From positions 1 through 60,990 of the forward strand of contig JAIOPS010000036.1 in assembly GCA_021413775.1 (NCBI GenBank): a stretch of DNA of 60,990 bases, in the 5' to 3' direction. The stretch is from Candidatus Kaiserbacteria bacterium (GTDB lineage Bacteria > Patescibacteriota > Minisyncoccia > Phycocordibacterales > UBA2100). Positions 27,201 to 35,106 of the stretch are shown in pieces; position 1 is the stretch's first letter; each line of letters starts with the position of its first letter. A program made the position numbers and the translations under genes. The notes beneath the pieces are model-generated. The model did not search any database, was not told the DNA's origin, and saw only the letters and a list, made by a program, of their open reading frames with translations.

Positions 27201-28346
27201 TTATGTGGATTGTTCCTCGATAGCCGCGTATGCGCAATCGAGTGCAAGCATCGGATTTACAGGTGTTTCAGCTCGTACCCACGTATCCATGTGTCCTGCA
27301 TCCAACTGCGTCACGTTGAACGGCATCGCTGTGACGGTAAATTGGGTGAAATCTATGCGCGCTAAAAACATACCGAGCCAGGATAGAAGGTCTTGGTGCG
27401 CAATAAGAATGAGATTATTGGGCAATTTACGTTCGTGAGCGCAAGCACTGAAGACCTCGCCGAACACGCGCACCAGTTCCGGCTCGGCAAGCGCGATGGC
27501 TTTTTGAAGCGCAAGACATGCGTCATCCGCACACGCATCGCGCTCAAGCATCCTGAACAAACCCAGCGTCTCCTCCGGCGGGCGGGCGCCGTGCACTCTT
27601 GCAAGAATACTTCGCACACCTTCCTGGACAACATGCTGATCGGTCGGGATGCCGTCACGCAGCACTGTAACGCTCGACGCAAGCACTCCGACATTAACGA
27701 CGACTGCGTTCTGGGAGTCATTGCCCCGCAAGAGGACCGACGCTGTCACTCTCTCGGCCGAACGCCAGTGCATTGCGGTAGAAGGCAGCGACGCCTCCAA
27801 AGCCGTCGTAATATTCGCCTTGAGCGCACGGTCACATGCACTCGCAATGGAAACAACATCCAAAGAGCGGGCATACTTACCCTCCGGCCGGTTTGTCGGA
27901 TATCCGTTCAGTCGGACAGAAAGTACGCCTGCTTCCAGCAACTTCTGTCTGTCCAGTGACTCCGCGGTGAGTGACTGCTGAGCGATGGAAGCAATATGAC
28001 TCGCATGCACGCGGATTTCCCCCGGAAAGTCTCTGCGCCCGGTGAGAATTTTCGAAGAAGTCCACGGTGCGTGCAGAACAACATACACCCGGTCAGGGGC
28101 CGCAGACGATAAAACGAGCGGCAGACTTGCGCGCGTTCTTTTTACGGCTTCCGCAATCTCCTCCGTTACACGACCGACAGCCTGCTCGGGTGTGCGTTCC
28201 TCAAGCGAAAGCGTCGAATATCCGGATGCAAATATCCGCGAGAGGCCCTTTTGCGGCACGTGCATGAATGCGCACCATACGTAGCCGCTGCCAATATCAA
28301 TGACCGCAACGGAGCGCTCCCGATTCAAACTCAAAATTCCCGCCAT
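27201..28346 (-). CDS. PilM/FtsA-like actin-fold protein
   Basis: A 381-residue protein of the actin-like ATPase superfamily. The phosphate-1 loop is VAVIDIGSGYVWCAF (13-27), a SHS2-like insertion holds DRVYVVLHAPW, and VVVNVGVLASSVTVLRDG is the phosphate-2 region. The fold fits PilM or FtsA, which anchor membrane machines, but no pilN, pilO or ftsZ is adjacent. It precedes the Baseplate-J-like gene on the same strand, a pairing that suggests a shared envelope complex. A TATACT box ends 7 nt before the ATG. Confidence 0.6.
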   Translation of the reverse strand: MAGILSLNRERSVAVIDIGSGYVWCAFMHVPQKGLSRIFASGYSTLSLEERTPEQAVGRVTEEIAEAVKRTRASLPLVLSSAAPDRVYVVLHAPWTSSKILTGRRDFPGEIRVHASHIASIAQQSLTAESLDRQKLLEAGVLSVRLNGYPTNRPEGKYARSLDVVSIASACDRALKANITTALEASLPSTAMHWRSAERVTASVLLRGNDSQNAVVVNVGVLASSVTVLRDGIPTDQHVVQEGVRSILARVHGARPPEETLGLFRMLERDACADDACLALQKAIALAEPELVRVFGEVFSACAHERKLPNNLILIAHQDLLSWLGMFLARIDFTQFTVTAMPFNVTQLDAGHMDTWVRAETPVNPMLALDCAYAAIEEQST

Positions 28347-28353
28347 TCGTGTC

Positions 28354-28359
28354 AGTATA
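28354..28359 (-). promoter_or_regulatory. -10 box of the PilM-like gene
   Basis: TATACT on the minus strand, 7 nt before the ATG. Confidence 0.6.
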
Positions 28360-28404
28360 ACTCGTTCGCAAGCTCGCGACGTCGAAAAAATCTCACTATG
28401 TGCA

Positions 28405-30318
28405 TCAGTCGATAACAGCTTTGATTCTTCGGATACCCGAAGCGACCGCTTCTTCTTTCGTTATCTTAAACGTACCGGCGAGCTCAGCGGTATTGGTGAC
28501 GTGCGGACCACCGCAGAATTCAATTGAAAACGCTTCTGCAAAACGTGGGTCATCTTGTGATGCGCTCACGGGTCCCACGGAATACACCGACACCATGTCG
28601 GGATACTTGGCGCCGAATTCATGTTCTGCACCGAGTTTTTCCGCCTGATCCTTCGGCAATGTAGAGCGGATGACCGGCAATTTTTCCCGTATTTTCGCGT
28701 TTACGATGTTCTCGACTTGCGTGCGCTCTTCCGCGGTCATTTTTTGTCCGTAAGAGAAGTCGATACGCAGACGTTCCTGAGTAATATTTGAACCCCGCTG
28801 CTTTACGGTCGGTCCGAGAACCTGCTGAAGCGCCCTGAGGAGCAGGTGATGGGCGGTGTGGAGTCGCGTCGTTTTTTCTGAAGTGTCGGCAAGGCCGCCT
28901 TTGAATTTTTGTTCGGCTCCGGCGCGTGACAAGTCGCTGTGCTTTTCCATGAGCGCGCGGAAGGCCGGTTCATCGACGCGGAGACCGCGCTCATGTGCGA
29001 TTTCTTGCGTCATTTCGAACGGAAAACCGTACGTGGTAAAAAGCATGTACGCATCGTCTCCCGAAATATCGGCCGACGCGATTTTCTCGAACTCCTTCAT
29101 TCCCTGCGCAAGAGTGCGCGCGAACTGCACCTCCTCCTTCCAGATTTCGTCCGTAATCTCCTCGTACGCCTGCTCGGTGCCGATTTCCGGGTACGCATGT
29201 TTGTATTTCTCGATAATGATTATCGCCGAGCGGACAAGCATGCTGTCCTCCTTCTGTCCGTCGCCGAAACCGAGTTTTGCACTGTGCTGTGCCGAGCGTC
29301 GTATGAGTCTGCGCAGTATGTAGCCGCGCTCGGTATTCGAGGGCCGCACGCCGTCTCCGAGCATCATCGTCGCCGCGCGCATGTGATCCGCGACAATGCG
29401 GAAGGAGCGGCGATTCGCCGCGTCATTGTAGTCCTTATTCGAAAACTGCTCGAGAAGCAGGATGATATCGGAGAAAACGTCCGTGCGGAAAACGTCCGGG
29501 TCACCGTTTGATGCGGCGGCAATGCGCTCAAGTCCCCCGCCGAAGTCGACATTCTGTTTTGGCAGAAGTGCAAACGAACCGTCCTTCTGTTTCAGGTACT
29601 GCATAAAAACAGAATTACAGATTTCCATGAATCGCCCGCAGTCGCAGTTGGGATGACACTCGGCACCGAATGCGGGATTGTGCTCGGTTCCGAAATCGTA
29701 AAATATTTCGGAATCCGGTCCGCCCGGCTCTCCGGCCGGCATCTTCTCGGGCGTACCTGCCCTGCTCCACCAGTTTTTTTTCGCGTCGTAGTAAAAGATG
29801 CGGCCGTCCTGCATTCCCTTCGTGTATCCGTCGGCCTCCGAACCGATTTCAACATCTGCCGCGTCTATGCCCTTTTCGCGGAAAAGACGTTTCCAAATCT
29901 CCACTGACTCGGTGTCCCGCGGCAAAGCGTTCTTCTCGTCACCCATGAATACGGTGACATAGAGCTTTGAAGCATTCAGTCCGATAACGTCGGTGAGAAA
30001 AGCGAAAATCCAAGGCAACTGCTCGCTCTTGAAATAGTCACCGAACGACCAGTTGCCGAGCATTTCAAAAAAGGTCGTGTGGCGGTTGTCTCCGACCTCG
30101 TCGATGTCCTCGGCGCGGAAGCTTTTTTGCGAATCAACTATCCGTGCACCCTGCGGATGCGGCTCGCCGAGAAGATACGGCAATATCGGCTGCATGCCTG
30201 AGCCCGTGAAGAGCGTCGTCGGGTCGTTTTGTGGCACGAGCGATGCGGAAGGCACAATCACATGCCCCCGCTCTTTGTAATACTCAAGGTATTTTGTCCG
30301 GACGTCGTTGATATTCAT
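28405..30318 (-). CDS. alaS: Alanyl-tRNA synthetase lacking the C-Ala domain
   Basis: A class II synthetase of 637 residues that charges tRNA-Ala. The catalytic domain has SFRAEDIDEVGDNRHTTFFEMLGNWSFGDYFK; the editing domain has HTAHHLLLRALQQVLG (HxxxH) and ends with CGGPHVTNTAEL. Bacterial AlaS normally has about 870 residues, and the chain here stops right after the editing domain, so the C-terminal DHHA1/C-Ala part is missing. This is not a frameshift: the terminal sequence reads smoothly to a stop. It overlaps the Nudix gene by 4 nt. The window also carries a tRNA-Ala(UGC) with the G3-U70 pair it recognises. Confidence 0.93.
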   Translation of the reverse strand: MNINDVRTKYLEYYKERGHVIVPSASLVPQNDPTTLFTGSGMQPILPYLLGEPHPQGARIVDSQKSFRAEDIDEVGDNRHTTFFEMLGNWSFGDYFKSEQLPWIFAFLTDVIGLNASKLYVTVFMGDEKNALPRDTESVEIWKRLFREKGIDAADVEIGSEADGYTKGMQDGRIFYYDAKKNWWSRAGTPEKMPAGEPGGPDSEIFYDFGTEHNPAFGAECHPNCDCGRFMEICNSVFMQYLKQKDGSFALLPKQNVDFGGGLERIAAASNGDPDVFRTDVFSDIILLLEQFSNKDYNDAANRRSFRIVADHMRAATMMLGDGVRPSNTERGYILRRLIRRSAQHSAKLGFGDGQKEDSMLVRSAIIIIEKYKHAYPEIGTEQAYEEITDEIWKEEVQFARTLAQGMKEFEKIASADISGDDAYMLFTTYGFPFEMTQEIAHERGLRVDEPAFRALMEKHSDLSRAGAEQKFKGGLADTSEKTTRLHTAHHLLLRALQQVLGPTVKQRGSNITQERLRIDFSYGQKMTAEERTQVENIVNAKIREKLPVIRSTLPKDQAEKLGAEHEFGAKYPDMVSVYSVGPVSASQDDPRFAEAFSIEFCGGPHVTNTAELAGTFKITKEEAVASGIRRIKAVID

Positions 30319-30803
30319 GAAAGTGCGTGTGCGAGACCGATAAGCGCTACGCTATCTACCGTATTATACATTTTCAGCGTTGAATCAATCTTTTCCAGGG
30401 GTATCCACTCGGCGGGACGTATGTATGCGGATTCTTCCGCTGCGAAACCGTCCTTCTTTATATCGCCACCCGTGTACTCGCACTTGTAGTAGAACATGAT
30501 CGCGTGGAAACTTTTCTTGTTCACCGGATGCAAAAAGAACTGCTCCGTCATAAACAGCAGGTCGCCCTTCCTCACGCTGACGCCTGTCTCTTCTCTGACC
30601 TCGCGCGCAAGAGCCTCTTCAAGCGTCTCCCCTTTTTCGACAGCACCACCCGGGAAGTCATAGCCCTCCCACTGGGCCGAAAGCAGCACGGCACCGTCTT
30701 TGATAATGACTCCGTATACGGAGGGGCGGAATTCCAACGTGTCCTTGCGGACCTCGGCGCTTTCCCCACGCTCATTTTTGCAAATGACTGTTTCGGCATT
30801 CAT
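30315..30803 (-). CDS. Nudix hydrolase
   Basis: A 162-residue protein with a complete Nudix box, GGAVEKGETLEEALAREVREETG (G-x5-E-x7-REVxEEtG; read about residues 60-82). It hydrolyses a nucleoside diphosphate linked to another moiety; the substrate is not known. The start at 30803 is fixed by a TACACT box ending 7 nt upstream. It shares an ATGA overlap with alaS, so the two form an operon. Confidence 0.85.
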   Translation of the reverse strand: MNAETVICKNERGESAEVRKDTLEFRPSVYGVIIKDGAVLLSAQWEGYDFPGGAVEKGETLEEALAREVREETGVSVRKGDLLFMTEQFFLHPVNKKSFHAIMFYYKCEYTGGDIKKDGFAAEESAYIRPAEWIPLEKIDSTLKMYNTVDSVALIGLAHALS

Positions 30804-30810
30804 GCGCACG

Positions 30811-30862
30811 AGTGTACCACTTTTCAGCACTCTTGTTGCCCAGGCGCTCACATGACGATACT
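30811..30862. promoter_or_regulatory. Divergent promoters: Nudix (-) and M16 peptidase (+)
   Basis: Minus strand: TACACT at 30811-30816, 7 nt before the Nudix ATG. Plus strand: GATACT at 30857-30862, 12 nt before the ATG at 30875. The two genes are only about 70 nt apart. Confidence 0.5.
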
Positions 30863-30874
30863 ATGCGCATCACT

Positions 30875-32146
30875 ATGGAATACATCTCTCACACACTTTC
30901 CAACGGCTTACGCGTCATATTCGCTCCCATGCCGCAAACGACGACCGCTACGGTTATCGTAATGAGCGGAACCGGCTCGCGCTACGAGAACGCGTCAGAA
31001 AACGGCCTCGCGCACTTTCTTGAACACATGTTTTTCAAGGGGACGGCTAAGCGCCCCAGCGCACGGGTCATTAGCGAGGAACTGGATGCGATTGGCAGTA
31101 TCTACAACGCGTTTACGTCGAAGGACCGTACCGCGTATTACGCGAAAGTGAGTGCGCGCTACATCGACACCGCGCTCGACGTCATCAGCGACATATTTCT
31201 CAACTCAACGCTGCCGTCGAAGGAGATTACGAAAGAACGCGGCGCAATCATTCAGGAGATAGATATGTACGAAGACATGCCGATGTATACCGTCGACAAC
31301 GTGTTCGATGCGCTTATTTTTGGACCGGAACACCCGCTCGGACGAACCATCCTGGGACCGAAAGAAAACATCCGCGCGTTCAACCGGCGTGACTTTACGT
31401 CGTATCTCAAGCGAAACTACACGCCGGGAAATACTGTTGTGTGCGTAGCGGGCTCGTTTCCGCAGAAGAAAACTCTCGAGTCAATCCGCAAAACGTTCGG
31501 GCATATTCCGGCCTCCGACGTGCCGCAACATCAACCCTTCTCGTTCGCTCAGGAGAGTCCGCGCATGGCAATCAAAGAAAAGAAGACCGACCAGACTCAG
31601 TTGATGCTCGGAGTTCCCGCCTACCCCTATCTGCATAAGGACGAGTACGCTATCGACGTACTGTCCACGATTCTCGGCGGCGGCATGAGCAGCCGACTCT
31701 TTATGGAAGTGCGCGAAAAGCGGGGTCTCGCATACTCCGTTCAGGCGTGGGCGGAAAAATATCCCGACATGGGCTACTTCGTTGTACAGGCGGGCGTTGA
31801 GCACGGAAAACTAGAAAAGACCGTCTCAACGATACTCGGTGAATTCCGCAAAATTAAGCGTGTGAAAGTCTCGCCGCAGGAACTTCGTAAGGCAAAATCA
31901 TACATGAAAGGCACGATGAGTCTTTCTCTGGAGACCAGCGACCGCATCGCACAGAGCGCCGCGTCCTCACTTATCTCTATCGGGCGTGTCCGTACTCTCG
32001 AAGAAGTGATGAAGGGTATAGACGCCGTCACTGCGGAAGATATCCAGCGCGTCGCGCAAGATACCCTTCAGACCAAGCACCTGAACTTTGCGGTCATCGG
32101 ACCGCATGCGGATGTGAAAAAATTTGCCCCTCTTTTGCGTACGTAG
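30875..32146 (+). CDS. M16-family zinc peptidase (processing-peptidase-like)
   Basis: A 423-residue M16 peptidase. The inverted zinc motif HFLEH is at residues 47-51, with the third ligand in the downstream acidic segment AIIQEIDMYEDMP; the C-terminal half has SRLFMEVREKRGLAYSV, the R/Y pair that shapes the substrate cleft. No signal peptide, so it is probably cytoplasmic. Single-chain M16B enzymes of this size usually form homodimers and degrade or trim peptides. The start at 30875 was chosen over ATG 30863 because the -10 box ends at 30862 and the peptide MEYISHTLSNGLRVIF fits family starts. Confidence 0.88.
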   Translation: MEYISHTLSNGLRVIFAPMPQTTTATVIVMSGTGSRYENASENGLAHFLEHMFFKGTAKRPSARVISEELDAIGSIYNAFTSKDRTAYYAKVSARYIDTALDVISDIFLNSTLPSKEITKERGAIIQEIDMYEDMPMYTVDNVFDALIFGPEHPLGRTILGPKENIRAFNRRDFTSYLKRNYTPGNTVVCVAGSFPQKKTLESIRKTFGHIPASDVPQHQPFSFAQESPRMAIKEKKTDQTQLMLGVPAYPYLHKDEYAIDVLSTILGGGMSSRLFMEVREKRGLAYSVQAWAEKYPDMGYFVVQAGVEHGKLEKTVSTILGEFRKIKRVKVSPQELRKAKSYMKGTMSLSLETSDRIAQSAASSLISIGRVRTLEEVMKGIDAVTAEDIQRVAQDTLQTKHLNFAVIGPHADVKKFAPLLRT

Positions 32147-32193
32147 CCTCTACATCGGCTCTGTATCCGGTTTGCATCCGGAGGATACCGGAG

Positions 32194-32451
32194 TCACCAT
32201 GTTGCGCCTTCGAGCCGCAAAATTTCTTTTTTCCGGAGTGCACCTCCCCTGTTGTATTCCCCGAGTCCGCCGTCGGTTTTGACGACGCGGTGGCACGGAA
32301 TCGTTTCATCGTAGTTTGCACGCATTACGGCGCCGACGGCGCGAGCCGCTTTGGGATTGCCGGCCTTTGTCGCAACCTGCTTGTATGTCATCGTCTTTCC
32401 CTTCGGGATTTTTTTGACGATATCGCGCACCTTATCGCTGAATGTTTTCAT
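32194..32451 (-). CDS. Methylated-DNA-cysteine methyltransferase-like protein, DNA-binding domain only
   Basis: An 85-residue protein equal to the C-terminal domain of Ogt/MGMT. The helix-turn-helix (KTMTYKQVATKAGNPKAARAVG) is followed by the active-site motif IPCHRVV with its Cys and by GLGEYNRGGALRKKEIL. Because the Cys is kept, it could accept an alkyl group from O6-alkylguanine and is not an ATL in the strict sense. The N-terminal domain of Ogt is absent. It begins 10 nt after the Cas4-like nuclease gene, probably as one unit. Confidence 0.85.
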   Translation of the reverse strand: MKTFSDKVRDIVKKIPKGKTMTYKQVATKAGNPKAARAVGAVMRANYDETIPCHRVVKTDGGLGEYNRGGALRKKEILRLEGATW

Positions 32452-32461
32452 ATCACGCGTA

Positions 32462-33229
32462 CTATTTCTTTTTTGCGAACGCAATCATTTTCTTACCCAC
32501 CGCCTCGCGATACTGGCAGAAATCGCAGGCGTCTCCCGGTGCGGGAAGCTCGTCACTGTCCAGGCACTTTTTTATTTCCTGTATCGTACCTTCGACCCAG
32601 TCCGTAGAGCCGGTGTAGGGAACGAGTGTCAGTTCGAACTCAAGTTTTGCGTCAAATGCTTCCCTGTCTTTGCTGGCATTCGCGTACACCCAATAGCCGA
32701 CATCGGAGACAGTGAAGCCGCTCTCCCGGAGAAGCCATTGATAAATTTCAATCTGACGCTTATATCCGTCGTGCCATTCTTCGTCCAAAGACTCAATCTT
32801 GCCGTCTTTGCTTGTAGCCTTGTAGTCGACGACGATGAGCTCGTCGTTCGGCGTGACCCAAATATCGTCCACACCTCCGCATACGGTAAGTCCGGTCTTG
32901 TGTTGAATCACAACACCGCCGCGCAACGCGTCACGCCACTCATCCATCTTGGCGTGCGCGAACGGAACGGCATCAAGGCCGTATGCTTCCATGAGCGGAT
33001 GCGGCGTCTTTAGCGCCCGGTGCGCATCAAATTCTTTTTTGAGGAGTGCATCGACCGCAGAATTCAGGTTGAACGGATATCCGGGCGGGCGGGCGGTGCC
33101 CAGTTTATTGTCTATATAAAAACACCGGGGACAGTCCATAAAAAGACTGATTTTCGAACGCGACAGACGCCAGCTCTTGCCGCCGTAATTCCAATTCGGA
33201 TTGCGCTCAGGCTTGTAGTACTGACTCAT
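32462..33229 (-). CDS. Cas4/RecB-like PD-(D/E)XK nuclease with Fe-S cysteines
   Basis: A 255-residue nuclease of the PDDEXK_1 type. The catalytic core is GGVDDIW (Asp121) and VVDYKATSK (Asp135, Lys137), followed by the QxxxY-like QIEIYQWLL. Cysteines at 33 and 36 (DCPRCF) and at 235 and 238 (DACDFC) match the split four-Cys arrangement that holds a 4Fe-4S cluster in Cas4 and AddB. No CRISPR array or other cas gene is near, so a DNA-repair role is more likely, consistent with the alkyltransferase gene that follows. A TATACT box ends 6 nt before the ATG. Confidence 0.82.
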   Translation of the reverse strand: MSQYYKPERNPNWNYGGKSWRLSRSKISLFMDCPRCFYIDNKLGTARPPGYPFNLNSAVDALLKKEFDAHRALKTPHPLMEAYGLDAVPFAHAKMDEWRDALRGGVVIQHKTGLTVCGGVDDIWVTPNDELIVVDYKATSKDGKIESLDEEWHDGYKRQIEIYQWLLRESGFTVSDVGYWVYANASKDREAFDAKLEFELTLVPYTGSTDWVEGTIQEIKKCLDSDELPAPGDACDFCQYREAVGKKMIAFAKKK

Positions 33230-33235
33230 GGACCG

Positions 33236-33241
33236 AGTATA
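33236..33241 (-). promoter_or_regulatory. -10 box of the Cas4-like nuclease gene
   Basis: TATACT on the minus strand, 6 nt before the ATG. Confidence 0.6.
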
Positions 33242-33251
33242 TCATCCGGCG

Positions 33252-33758
33252 CTAACGGAGGTACGAACCCGCATCTGTCGTGTCTACGTGTCTGTCTTCA
33301 AACCAGTGCTTGAAGCGGTCTTCGATATACCACATACCAGTAAACATAATGAGCGCGAGTAAGGTCGAAAATACGGCGATGGAAAACATACCGAATCCCA
33401 CCGCCATGCCGACACCGGCTGCAATCCAGAGCCCCGCTGCGGTCGTTACACCGTGCAGCGCGTCGTGACGGAAAATAATGAGGCCGCCACCGATGAAACC
33501 GATGCCCGTCACGATGGAGCCGGCGATTTGGAGCGGTTCAAGACTTGCGACAAGACCCAGGTACGAGCTGTCGACGAATGAACCGACGACCACGAAGAGG
33601 CACGCGCCGAGACTCACGAGCCCGAACGTCCGCGTGCCCGCAGCCTGCTTCGCAAGAATGGCCCGCTCAGTACCGATTGCGCCGCCGAGGAGCATCGCCA
33701 CGAGGAGTTTGAGAAATTGCAACGTTACGGGTTCGAGAATAAACGGCGCCGTGTGCAT
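33252..33758 (-). CDS. MgtC/SapB-family membrane protein
   Basis: A 168-residue protein with about five membrane helices. LLGGAIGTERAILAKQAAGTRTFGLVSLGACLF carries the MgtC hallmark (key residues G-x3-G-x-E-R and G-x-R-T), then VTGIGFIGGGLIIF. The soluble ACT-like tail of longer MgtC proteins is missing. Family members are linked to magnesium limitation and to modulation of ATP synthase; the role here is unknown. A TATACT box (33767-33772) ends 8 nt before the ATG. Confidence 0.88.
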   Translation of the reverse strand: MHTAPFILEPVTLQFLKLLVAMLLGGAIGTERAILAKQAAGTRTFGLVSLGACLFVVVGSFVDSSYLGLVASLEPLQIAGSIVTGIGFIGGGLIIFRHDALHGVTTAAGLWIAAGVGMAVGFGMFSIAVFSTLLALIMFTGMWYIEDRFKHWFEDRHVDTTDAGSYLR

Positions 33759-33766
33759 ACATGGTC

Positions 33767-33772
33767 AGTATA
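33767..33772 (-). promoter_or_regulatory. -10 box of the mgtC-like gene
   Basis: TATACT on the minus strand, 8 nt before the ATG. Confidence 0.55.
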
Positions 33773-33808
33773 ACGCATCTGTGTGACGGTCCCGTACACT
33801 ACCACCAT

Positions 33809-34633
33809 TTAGACTGCACAGAGGTGCCGCGCCTCGTCGATAACTTCGGAAATCTTTTCGGGATGCACACCGCTCTCTTTGAGCAAATGAGGAGCCATGA
33901 TGTCCTTACAAAGGACTATTTTCCGGTCCAAAAGCCGTCGCTTCTCCCCCTCGGAAAGGGTTGTGAGTGCTGTCAGCGGATGCACCCGCGCTTCTTCGAT
34001 GAGTTCGCGCAAGCCGCGTGTCTGGGGATAATCCCAGCCGAGAAGCGTAAGGTTCGAGCACTGCGCATAGCGAATGGCGCTCTTCGTGAACACGGTGTTT
34101 GTGACAAGCCAGCCCTCGTCTACACGCGAGGACGCGAGCGGTGAACGGCCGAGGTCTTCGTATCGTGCATGGACATACAATGCATCTTTAATATCCGTCT
34201 TCCCTCCCGGTTCGTTATGGAACTTCGCCTCAACGCCGACGCGCTTGCCGTCTTTCTCGGCGACAACATCAACCTCATGCGATGCGCAGCGACCGACGAG
34301 CGTAACGTCCGTCGCAACGTGCCACCCGTGAGCTTTGAGAACGGCTGCAAGAAACTGCTCAAACGGAAATCCCGACGGTCCCAGGCCGAAGAGCGCCCGG
34401 CGCATGGAATAGCGTGCTGCGACGGGAACGTCAGCCTCGCGCTTAAGCAACTCGAAGGCACTGCGATAAATGTCCTCGGTGCGGACACCGAAATGCAGGT
34501 CACGAAGTACTGAGGCAATGATTCTCGCACGCACAACTGAGGAAGCGCCTGCGCGGGCAAGAGAATGCTCGAGTCGTACCGCATCAAACGGTTCAAGTTC
34601 ACCGTCGGCCTTTGTGACGAGTATGGAATGCAT
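33809..34633 (-). CDS. ATP-cone domain fused to Mrr-like PD-(D/E)XK nuclease
   Basis: A 274-residue two-domain protein. Residues 1-85 are an ATP-cone (VTKADGELEPFDAVRLEHSLARAG..., key residues K8, D10, F16, L25), the nucleotide-sensing module best known from ribonucleotide reductase. Residues 88-205 form a restriction-endonuclease-like domain with HEVDVVAE (Asp122) and VGVEAKFH (Glu136, Lys138). It might cut DNA under the control of ATP or dATP binding; a housekeeping or anti-phage role are both open. It follows the secreted-protein gene by 4 nt. Start chosen at 34633 (MHSILVTK). Confidence 0.72.
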   Translation of the reverse strand: MHSILVTKADGELEPFDAVRLEHSLARAGASSVVRARIIASVLRDLHFGVRTEDIYRSAFELLKREADVPVAARYSMRRALFGLGPSGFPFEQFLAAVLKAHGWHVATDVTLVGRCASHEVDVVAEKDGKRVGVEAKFHNEPGGKTDIKDALYVHARYEDLGRSPLASSRVDEGWLVTNTVFTKSAIRYAQCSNLTLLGWDYPQTRGLRELIEEARVHPLTALTTLSEGEKRRLLDRKIVLCKDIMAPHLLKESGVHPEKISEVIDEARHLCAV

Positions 34634-34637
34634 GGTT

Positions 34638-35048
34638 TTATTCTGTGTCACCGACAACCTGATTCACAACCAAGGTCAGTGGATTCTCCTCGAGCAGACC
34701 GATAAATTGGACACCGGTAGCCGGAGCGAATACTACGGTATGAAAAACGCGCGGTGTCTCGTCCTGAATGCACTCAACGGACGGTTCGTTCCAGAGAGAA
34801 AATTGAAGCTTGTACGTAGTCGCCGAAATCGATTCGGTAGAAACAGCGAGCTCGGAGCACGTCTCCGGAACCATCACCATCCCGGTGAGATGGTGTACGC
34901 CGGGTGCAATTGTGTCCCGTATCTGAACGATGTGGGCCACATCGGATGCCTTTGCGCGGATTGCGCTTCCGGTAAACAGAAAAAAACAGTACGAGACGCA
35001 CACCGATACCACAAAGAACCACGACAGTCGCCGTACCATATCAGCCAT
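34638..35048 (-). CDS. Secreted or membrane-anchored protein of unknown function
   Basis: A 136-residue protein with an N-terminal hydrophobic segment (about 9-30) that is a signal peptide or anchor, then a beta-rich domain of about 100 residues. The mature part has a Cys in VPETCSELAV and another in PSVECIQDE that could form a disulfide. I do not recognise the family. The TACACT box at 35056-35061 ends 7 nt before the ATG. It shares a message with the ATP-cone nuclease gene. Confidence 0.6.
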   Translation of the reverse strand: MADMVRRLSWFFVVSVCVSYCFFLFTGSAIRAKASDVAHIVQIRDTIAPGVHHLTGMVMVPETCSELAVSTESISATTYKLQFSLWNEPSVECIQDETPRVFHTVVFAPATGVQFIGLLEENPLTLVVNQVVGDTE

Positions 35049-35106
35049 TGCGCTCAGTGTACCGTTTAGCAGCCGTGATACACAATCTTCGGTGTTGAGA
35101 ACCGGA

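Noticed and set aside
32155..32193. Terminator between the M16 peptidase and alkyltransferase genes
   Set aside because: GTATCC/GGATAC can pair, but the stem is imperfect and no T-run follows on either strand.
32462..33229. Cas4-like nuclease as a sign of a CRISPR-Cas system
   Set aside because: No repeat array and no other cas gene is visible anywhere in the window; the neighbour is an alkyltransferase, so repair is more likely.
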